Assembly: GCA_026710105.1 (NCBI GenBank)
Contig: JAPORR010000112.1
Coordinates: 1-53,432 of the forward strand
DNA length: 53,432 bases
Reading direction: 5' to 3'
Origin: Alphaproteobacteria bacterium
Lineage (GTDB): Bacteria; Pseudomonadota; Alphaproteobacteria; Bin95
Part shown: in pieces, positions 47,485 to 53,432 of the stretch
How positions within the stretch are numbered: position 1 is the stretch's first letter
How the letters are laid out: every line of letters begins with the position of its first letter
Notes under the pieces: generated by a model
The model's database searches: none
What the model saw: only the letters and a program-made list of their open reading frames with translations
Told to the model about the DNA's origin: nothing
Translations under genes and position numbers: made by a program

Positions 47485-49308
47485 TCAAAATGTCCCCTCC
47501 AGGAATTCCGCCTCACTGCGGTGGCATTCTATGGCATGCCGTCCGCCGAGATGCCGAACGGGTGGTGTTTCCTGGTCGCAAAGTCCTTTGACTCCTATAG
47601 AACAGCGGTCGAAGAAGGGGCAACCCGTATCGGTCATAGTGACGATGCGGTCGAGGCCAGCCTGCGCCACTCTGCTCTCCATCGTCTCTTCCAGCCAGCC
47701 GATGCGTAACTCCGGAACAGAGGCGATCAGCAGCCGAGTATAGGGATGATAAGGCGGCGAAAGCACGCGGTCAGTCGGCCCTTGCTCGACCACCCGCCCG
47801 GCATAGAGCACGACGATGTCGTCGGCGAAGGATGCGACAGTGGACAGGTCGTGGCTGATGAAGACGAAGGACACGCCGCTCTGCCGCCTGAGCCGCTTGA
47901 GGAGCTCGATGATATTGGCGCCGACGATAGTGTCGAGTGCGGAGATCACCTCGTCGCAGAGCAGCACTTCTGGCGATGCGGCTAGTGCGCGGGCTAGATT
48001 GACGCGCTGCTTCTGCCCACCGGAAAGCTCTTCGGGATAGCGTCCGGCAAATTCCGCCGGCAGCTCGACCATCTCCAACAGCGCGCTGACCCGCCGGCGC
48101 TTCTCCTTCCCGCGCAAGCCGAAGTAGAATTCCAATGGGCGGCCGAGAATGCCATCGATCCTCTGGCGCGGATTGAGCGCGACATCTGCCATCTGGAACA
48201 CGAACTGGATCCTCTGGAGCTCGCTACGGTTCCGTTGCCGGAGGCTGGGTCGGAGCGGCGCGCCGTCCAGCAGGATCTCTCCTTCGGTCGCCGGCAGCAG
48301 GCCGGACATGACCCGCGCGAGGGTGGATTTGCCGCAACCCGATTCGCCGATAATCCCTACCGTGTGCCCACGCTGCACCACCAGATTGACATCGCGCAGC
48401 ACCTTGACGACCGCGGAACCGTCCCTTTGCCGGCCGTAACCCGCGCTTACACCCTTTACTTCAATCGCCGGACTCTCACGCACATGGTCTGCCAGCGCCG
48501 TATCACCCTGGCCCGCCGCCGGCGGCGGGCGCACCGCTGCCATCAGGCGGCGCGTATAGTCGTGAGAAGGGTTGTTGATGACCTGATCTGCTTCCCCGTG
48601 CTCAAGGACCTCGCCCGCATAGAGAACGACGATGCGGTCCGCGATCTGGGCGACGACCGACAGATCATGAGTGACATAGAGCGCCGCCGCTCCTTCGTGC
48701 TTGATGACGGACTTGAACGCCTTGAGCACCTCGATCTGGGTTGTCACATCGAGGGCGGTGGTAGGCTCGTCTAGAATCAGCAGGTCCGGTTTGCCGCAGA
48801 GCGCCATCGCCGCCATCAGCCGTTGCAGCTGACCACCGGATACCTGGTGAGGATAGCGCCTGCCGAGGCGGTCTGGATCAGGCAATTCCAGCGCCCGGTA
48901 GAGCGCTTTGGCTCGCTCTTGCGATTCTTCGCGCGTCATCTGGCCATGGAGCACGGGCGATTCCGTCACCTGTTCGCCGATGGTGAGTGCCGGATTGAAG
49001 GTAGCGGCCGCGCTCTGGGCCAGATAGGCAACGTGCCGGCCGCGCATGGCGCGCTTGTCGTCCGGTGGTATGGAGAGGACGTCCCGGCCTTCCAGCCGCA
49101 CCTCGCCGCCGGTGAATGCCAGGCCGGGCTTGGAATATCCGAGCGCCGAGAGGGCGATGGTGGTTTTGCCGGAACCGGATTCGCCGATAAGCGCGACCAC
49201 TTCGCCCCGCTCGATAGTGAAGCTCACGCCCTTGACGATGGGCACGAGCCCACCGTTATCCTTATGTGCCTTGATCGTTAGGCCGTCTACTTCGAGGAGC
49301 GCTGGCAT
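47485..49308 (-). CDS. fused double ABC ATPase for peptide/nickel-type importer (DppD-DppF)
   Basis: 607 residues with two complete ABC domains in one chain. First half: Walker A GESGSGKTTIAL, signature VSGGQLQRLMAAMAL, Walker B LLILDEPTTALD. Second half: Walker A GESGCGKSTLARV, signature LSGGQKQRVNLARAL, Walker B VLLCDEVISALD, then an oligopeptide_ABC C-terminal segment with three cysteines (CPFFDRCSIGVKGLC). These usually exist as two genes. The start is the ATG at 49308, overlapping the permease stop by one base; the frame upstream of it is antisense to nothing useful and non-homologous. It energises the two permeases at 49308-51226. Confidence 0.93.
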   Translation of the reverse strand: MPALLEVDGLTIKAHKDNGGLVPIVKGVSFTIERGEVVALIGESGSGKTTIALSALGYSKPGLAFTGGEVRLEGRDVLSIPPDDKRAMRGRHVAYLAQSAAATFNPALTIGEQVTESPVLHGQMTREESQERAKALYRALELPDPDRLGRRYPHQVSGGQLQRLMAAMALCGKPDLLILDEPTTALDVTTQIEVLKAFKSVIKHEGAAALYVTHDLSVVAQIADRIVVLYAGEVLEHGEADQVINNPSHDYTRRLMAAVRPPPAAGQGDTALADHVRESPAIEVKGVSAGYGRQRDGSAVVKVLRDVNLVVQRGHTVGIIGESGCGKSTLARVMSGLLPATEGEILLDGAPLRPSLRQRNRSELQRIQFVFQMADVALNPRQRIDGILGRPLEFYFGLRGKEKRRRVSALLEMVELPAEFAGRYPEELSGGQKQRVNLARALAASPEVLLCDEVISALDTIVGANIIELLKRLRRQSGVSFVFISHDLSTVASFADDIVVLYAGRVVEQGPTDRVLSPPYHPYTRLLIASVPELRIGWLEETMESRVAQAGLDRIVTMTDTGCPFFDRCSIGVKGLCDQETPPVRHLGGRHAIECHRSEAEFLEGTF

Positions 49309-50243
49309 CAGATCATTCTCTTTGCCAGCCGCCCGCCGGCATGGGCGGAGACATCGTCCACGACGAGGTTGACGGCGATGGTAAGTGTAGCGATCGCGAG
49401 AGCTGGCACCAGCGGCGCGATCGCGCCATAGGGCAAGCCGGAGAGGTTTTCGCGCACCATGCCGCCCCAGTCGGACTGGGGCGGCTGCACCCCAAGGCCC
49501 AGGAAGCTCAGGCTCGAGATGAACAGGATGACATAGACGAAGCGCAGACCGAAATCGGTCGCCATCGGCATGGCGACATTGGGCAAGATTTCGCGGGTAA
49601 CGATCCACCACAGCCCCTCGCCGCGGACCCGCGCCGCCTCGACGAAATCGCTGACCTTGACATCCAGCCCGAGCGACCGGGCGATCCGGAACACGCTGGA
49701 GGCATAGATCAAACCTGTCAGCACAATCAGTATGGGGATGGTGCTGCCTATGGCGGCGATCATCACGAGCGCCAGCATGATGCTCGGAATCGACAGGATG
49801 GCGTCGTTGAAGCGGCTCAGCACGGAGTCTGTCATGCCCCCACCAACCGCTGCCGCAATGCCGAGCGTAACGCCCACGAGATAGGCGAGCAGCGTCGAGG
49901 CGAGCGAGATGCCGATGGTCATGCGCGCGCCGAACAAGGTGCGTGAGAGCGTGTCGCGGCCAAGATAATCGGTGCCGAGCCAGGCGACCGAACCCGGCGG
50001 CTGGTAATCCGTCTCGGGATAGGGATTGTCGCTGCCTGGCACGATGAACAGCGCCTCGTCCAGGATGTCGGCCTCGTGATAGGGCGAGATCGACGGTCCG
50101 ATGAAAACGATGGCCATCCAGAACGCAACAATGCAGACCCCGAGCTTTCCACTCCAGGAGAGTCTCAGCCGGCGCCGCGGCGGAGCGTCCGGCAACTCCT
50201 CGAAGGTCGTTGCGGTATCGGTCCTGTCGATGGGTTCGGCCAT
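49308..50243 (-). CDS. peptide/nickel-type ABC permease, DppC class
   Basis: 311 residues. A long N-terminal cytoplasmic segment is followed by the OppC_N helix (LGVCIVAFWMAIVFIGPSISPY), a periplasmic loop with WLGTDYLGRDTLSRTLFGARMT (the DppC/OppC hallmark), and five more helices. The EAA-type loop DFVEAARVRGEG and then PNVAMPMATDFGLRFV contact the ATPase. It heterodimerises with the DppB-class permease 11 bases upstream. Substrates of the class include di- and oligopeptides, nickel chelates, opines and glutathione. Confidence 0.93.
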   Translation of the reverse strand: MAEPIDRTDTATTFEELPDAPPRRRLRLSWSGKLGVCIVAFWMAIVFIGPSISPYHEADILDEALFIVPGSDNPYPETDYQPPGSVAWLGTDYLGRDTLSRTLFGARMTIGISLASTLLAYLVGVTLGIAAAVGGGMTDSVLSRFNDAILSIPSIMLALVMIAAIGSTIPILIVLTGLIYASSVFRIARSLGLDVKVSDFVEAARVRGEGLWWIVTREILPNVAMPMATDFGLRFVYVILFISSLSFLGLGVQPPQSDWGGMVRENLSGLPYGAIAPLVPALAIATLTIAVNLVVDDVSAHAGGRLAKRMI

Positions 50244-50254
50244 GGGCGATCTCT

Positions 50255-51226
50255 CTATTTCGGATGCCGGAGTCTCGGGTTCGACAGGATCGACACCATG
50301 TCAGCGACGAAGATCAGCACGACATAGGTAGCGCAGAAGATCATCGCGCAGGCCTGTACCAGCGGCAGGTCGCGTGTCTGCACGGCGTCGATCATCAGCT
50401 TGGCCAGTCCCGGATAGGCGAATATCGTCTCGACGATGACGACCCCGCTCACGAGATAGGCGAGGTTGAGTGCGATGACATTGGCGATGGGCCCGATGGT
50501 GTTGAACAGCGCATGGCGGAGAATGATCCGCCTGCGCGGCACACCCTTCAGGATCGCCATTTCTATATAGGGCGAGCTCATGACATTGAGCACAGTGGCC
50601 CTGGTCATGCGCATGATCTGTGCGGAGGCGACGATAATCAGCGTGAGTGCGGGCATAGCGAGCGCGCGCACCAGTTTCATACCGGTCTCCTGCCCGCTGA
50701 TATAGGCCGTGGCAGGTAGCCAGCCGAGCTGGACCGCCACCACCAGCACCAGCAGGGTGGCGACCAGGAATTCGGGTACCGAGATAAGCCCTAGCGTGGT
50801 AAAGGTGACCGCTCGGTCGAGCTTCGTGCCGGGATACATGGCGGCCAGCAGCCCTACAGTCACCGCGAAGGGCACAGCGACGACCGCTACCGCGCCGGCG
50901 AGCTGCAAGGTATTAGCGAGGCGGGGTATGAGCATTTCGGAAATCGGCGTGCCGACGGTGCCGGCTCCAGCACCTGCCTTGGAGACGCCAAGATCCCCAG
51001 ACAATAGGTCGCTCAGCCAGATAAAATAACGGATATGCGCCGGCTCATCTAGGCCAAGCTTGGCGCGCAGCGCCGCCAAGGAGTCCGGCGTCGCCATCTG
51101 ACCAAGGATGATGTTGGCTACATCGCCCGGCAGGATGCTTGTGCCGATGAAGATCAGCACCGACACAATGAACAGTGTCATGATGCCGAGCGCCGTCCGG
51201 CGCAGCATTGCGGTCAGCAGCGTCAT
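50255..51226 (-). CDS. peptide/nickel-type ABC permease, DppB class
   Basis: About 323 residues from the ATG at 51226; the next ATG at 51208 and an earlier one at 51262 are alternatives. Six helices. The N-terminal helix LGIMTLFIVSVLIFIGTSILPGD ends in the LPGD motif of DppB proteins, and MATPDSLAALRAKLGLDEP is the usual periplasmic helix. The EAA loop near LKGVPRRRIILRHALFNTI binds the ATPase. It lies between the substrate-binding protein and the DppC-class gene and forms the channel with the latter. Confidence 0.93.
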   Translation of the reverse strand: MTLLTAMLRRTALGIMTLFIVSVLIFIGTSILPGDVANIILGQMATPDSLAALRAKLGLDEPAHIRYFIWLSDLLSGDLGVSKAGAGAGTVGTPISEMLIPRLANTLQLAGAVAVVAVPFAVTVGLLAAMYPGTKLDRAVTFTTLGLISVPEFLVATLLVLVVAVQLGWLPATAYISGQETGMKLVRALAMPALTLIIVASAQIMRMTRATVLNVMSSPYIEMAILKGVPRRRIILRHALFNTIGPIANVIALNLAYLVSGVVIVETIFAYPGLAKLMIDAVQTRDLPLVQACAMIFCATYVVLIFVADMVSILSNPRLRHPK

Positions 51227-51342
51227 TCTATAGGCGATCCGGAGCGGTCCGCCATGCGTCATCCGGAAAGCGGTCGGGGCGAAGGACCCGCGTGGTGAAA
51301 GCCCCGCGGGTCCATGTCATCCAGACGACGTCACGGGCGGGC

Positions 51343-52923
51343 TTACTCCGCCATCCACGCGAACTCGGGCCACTCATAGGCGCCGACTGCACCGAACGGC
51401 GCATTCGGGATCCCCTGGATCTTGTTGCTGGCGCCGTCGACCTCGTTCACATGGCAGGGAATCACCATACCGCTGCCATTGTGGATCAGGGTCTGCATTT
51501 CACAGAGCATAGCATGGCGCATGGCGGGATCGGTTTCGGCGAGCTGGAGCTGCAGCAATTCGCCCATCCGCTCATTGTTCCAGAACGTGTCGTTCCAGGC
51601 CGCATTCGGTGCGAACTGAATGGCCATCTGCGCATTTGCGGTCGGACGCATGTTCCAGGAAACGACATTAATCGGCTCCTTCATCCACACCGCGCCCCAG
51701 TAACCGTCCGCCGGCACTTTCTTGACCTTGAGGTCGAAACCAATCTTCTTGAGGTTCGCCTGCATCAGAAGGCAGATTTCTTCGATGCCATGGCGCACCG
51801 GCGCGACATACAGTTCAGCGGACGTGACGCCCGACTTCTCGAGATGGAACTTGGCCTTGTCCGGGTCGAACATGCGCACCGCCAACTCATCACAATGGTC
51901 TGGACCGAAGGCGGGCCCAATCGGGTGGTCATTGCCGACAGTCCCGTGGCCCTTGAGGATAGACCGCACGATGCGCTCGCGATCCTGGATATATTGCATC
52001 GCCTTGACGAAATCATCGTTTTCGCCCGGTGCCGTGTTCTTCAGGATGCAGATGCCGGTATAGCTGCTGCTCGGCGTTGAGATGACACGCACCCCCCCGG
52101 CCTGCTCGATCCGTGCAATCGCCTTGGGGTCAACGCCCGCGATCAGGTCTACATCGCCGGCGATCAAGGCATTAGCCCGAGACTGCGGGTCGGTGATGGC
52201 GGTGATCTCGACCGCATCGAAATTCGCCCCGTCGCGCCAGTAATTGGGGTTGCGCGAATGGAGGGACCTCACACCGGGTTCAAAGGAGTCGAGCACAAAC
52301 GGCCCGGTACCGTTGCCCTTACGGAAGTCCTGCGTGTCCATCTTGACGACCTTGGCCTGCTTCTCGGTCAGCTTGGCTGGAAGGTCGGAATCCGGAGACA
52401 TGAGGATGGCCTTCACGGTGTAGTTGTCTACCCGTTTCCATTCCTGGACCGAGGCAAACAGCGCCTTGGCCGTGGAGGGGGAGTCTGGCCCGATATGGCG
52501 GTTCATGCTCCAGACGATGTCGTCGGCTGTCAGCGGCGAGCCGTCATGAAATTCCACACCCTTGCGAATCTTGAAAGTGTATTCGGTCGCATTCTTGTTG
52601 GCCGACCATTCCTCGGCCAGCTCGGGTGCGAGCATGACGTTGTCGCGCATCTGTACGAGGCCGTTATAGGTGGCCCTGCCGCGCGTATAGTCGATGCCTG
52701 AGGTAAAGACGATCGGGTCCATCTGATCGTCAGGCCCGTGGATATTGTTGGCGTAGCGCGCTGTGCCGCCCTTGCGCGGCGTGGCCGCGAGCGCGCTGGA
52801 CGCATTCAGGAACCCAGTAGCAGCCGTGCCTGTAACGCCGAGAGCGCCTAGGGCGGTGAGGAAGTCGCGGCGGCCCATCTTGCCGTCCCGAACCATCTGC
52901 TGGAACTTCAGGATATCTTTCAT
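51343..52923 (-). CDS. peptide/nickel-type ABC substrate-binding protein with Tat signal
   Basis: 526 residues of the SBP_bac_5 family. The N terminus carries a twin-arginine signal (GRRDFLTALGALGVTG, with cleavage probably near SALA), so the protein is likely exported folded. Family segments include PDDQMDPIVFTSGIDYTRGRA-like N-lobe, YTFKIRKGVEFHDGSPLTADDIVWS and KGNGTGPFVLDSFEPG. It captures the ligand in the periplasm for the DppB/DppC permease. It is first in its operon, with about 115 bases before the permease gene. The ligand is not deducible from sequence. Confidence 0.93.
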   Translation of the reverse strand: MKDILKFQQMVRDGKMGRRDFLTALGALGVTGTAATGFLNASSALAATPRKGGTARYANNIHGPDDQMDPIVFTSGIDYTRGRATYNGLVQMRDNVMLAPELAEEWSANKNATEYTFKIRKGVEFHDGSPLTADDIVWSMNRHIGPDSPSTAKALFASVQEWKRVDNYTVKAILMSPDSDLPAKLTEKQAKVVKMDTQDFRKGNGTGPFVLDSFEPGVRSLHSRNPNYWRDGANFDAVEITAITDPQSRANALIAGDVDLIAGVDPKAIARIEQAGGVRVISTPSSSYTGICILKNTAPGENDDFVKAMQYIQDRERIVRSILKGHGTVGNDHPIGPAFGPDHCDELAVRMFDPDKAKFHLEKSGVTSAELYVAPVRHGIEEICLLMQANLKKIGFDLKVKKVPADGYWGAVWMKEPINVVSWNMRPTANAQMAIQFAPNAAWNDTFWNNERMGELLQLQLAETDPAMRHAMLCEMQTLIHNGSGMVIPCHVNEVDGASNKIQGIPNAPFGAVGAYEWPEFAWMAE

Positions 52924-53364
52924 GGTCGTGCTCTCCTTGCTGTCTGCCCCGGCTCCGTTATGGGCTACGATGTCCGATAGAGATGTCTTCCATCGGGCAG
53001 ACAGACAATTTGTCGAATTCCCTGCGATGGCATTCGCGAGACGCCGCCGCAGCGCAGCGCAGGAGCATTGATAGTCAAGACAGCCCCGGTCCTGCAGCCG
53101 CTATGCTGATACCCGGCGCACCGCCAGGCTCCGCCGGCTGGGCGCGCCGGCAGCGGGTTTATGGCAGTATCGGGCACTCCCGTCAAATCGCTGGCCTGTT
53201 CCGGCAGTGCCACCAGGGCCGCAAGCCCAGTAAACACAGGTGGAAGCGGTGGTTGACCTGTGGTTCGAACGCCTGCAAGCGGATCCGGCGTCGCTGTGCC
53301 CTGCGGTGCTCGCTCATTCGTCCGCGACGCTTTATGCTGGCGATGATCGAGACTGGGGGGTCGT
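52924..53364. other. 441-bp divergent intergenic region, no gene seen
   Basis: This spacer lies between the divergent starts of the Tat-exported binding protein and the SDR gene and must contain both promoters, but I cannot identify convincing -35/-10 pairs. A short inverted repeat of GCCGGC around a 7-base loop occurs near 53135-53153. Open frames across the region have no family similarity. There is no tRNA or riboswitch I can fold by eye. Confidence 0.45.
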
Positions 53365-53432
53365 ATGGGCGTATTAGCAGGCAAGGTTGTTCTGGTAACG
53401 GGTGCGGGCCGCGGTATTGGGCGCGAGGTGGC
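53365..53432 (+). CDS. SDR-family oxidoreductase, N-terminal fragment cut by the window end
   Basis: Only the first 22 codons are inside the window. From the ATG at 53365, preceded by a G-run ribosome site, the sequence reads a first beta strand KVVLVTGAG and the classic SDR cofactor loop GAGRGIGREVA (TGxxxGIG). That is the NAD(P)-binding start of a short-chain dehydrogenase/reductase. The rest of the gene lies beyond 53432, so substrate class cannot be judged. It is divergent from the ABC importer operon. Confidence 0.85.
   Translation, partial: MGVLAGKVVLVTGAGRGIGREV

Noticed and set aside
53240-53275. A GGTTCGAAC stretch resembling a tRNA T-loop
   Set aside because: The flanking bases do not form a 5-bp T stem, and no acceptor, D or anticodon arm can be drawn around it.

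Overview
The window is GC-rich chromosomal DNA of an alphaproteobacterium, most likely of the Rhodospirillales or a close relative. The evidence is the family content and gene order: the rnd-kdsD-lptCAB-rpoN-hpf-ptsN run, the lipoprotein BamF, DUF2794, a LexA operator of the alphaproteobacterial GTTC-N7-GTTC form, and the zapE / mdh-sucCD-sucAB-lpd cluster. The species call is inference. I see no rRNA, tRNA, CRISPR array, insertion sequence or prophage.

Layout. At 209-3043 there is a small membrane protein, a two-subunit ThDP decarboxylase of the sulfopyruvate/phosphonopyruvate type, and a divergent MFS transporter. From 3015 to 18624 almost everything is on the minus strand and is housekeeping. 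In transcription order it holds gltX-gltA, dksA, ileS-lspA-bamF-pgi-mutL, then rnd-kdsD-lptC-lptA-lptB-rpoN-hpf-ptsN. It covers central carbon entry, tRNA charging, the stringent response, lipoprotein maturation, mismatch repair, Kdo synthesis, LPS transport, sigma-54 and the nitrogen PTS. From 20074 to 29084 there is a decayed comEC, lexA with SOS operators, a DMT exporter, a quinone oxidoreductase, the yfgM-like/bamB/der operon, DUF2794 and a VOC protein. From 29392 to 42427 there is a glutathione S-transferase, then the complete malate / 2-oxoglutarate / succinyl-CoA block of the TCA cycle, an MFS protein, zapE and a truncated SAF-type oxidoreductase. From 42714 to 52923 lie two complete ABC importers: a branched-chain amino acid type (livGFHMK order) and a peptide/nickel type whose two ATPases are fused into one protein. 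The window ends inside the start of an SDR gene.

The most striking observations concern damage to otherwise conserved genes. (1) lptB, normally essential for LPS export, carries an exact 59-bp tandem duplication (6161-6278). It shifts the frame just after the Walker A motif; removing one copy restores a 242-codon gene. (2) The stretch between gltX and lexA is a comEC ruin, with an amber codon at a conserved Trp, frameshifts and loss of most of the gene; its start codon overlaps that of gltX. (3) The oxidoreductase upstream of zapE lacks the first beta strand and glycine loop of its Rossmann fold. Either this genome is undergoing local gene decay, or some of these are assembly or sequencing faults. 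Read-level data would decide. I found no clearly new multi-gene system; most of the window is conserved core metabolism.
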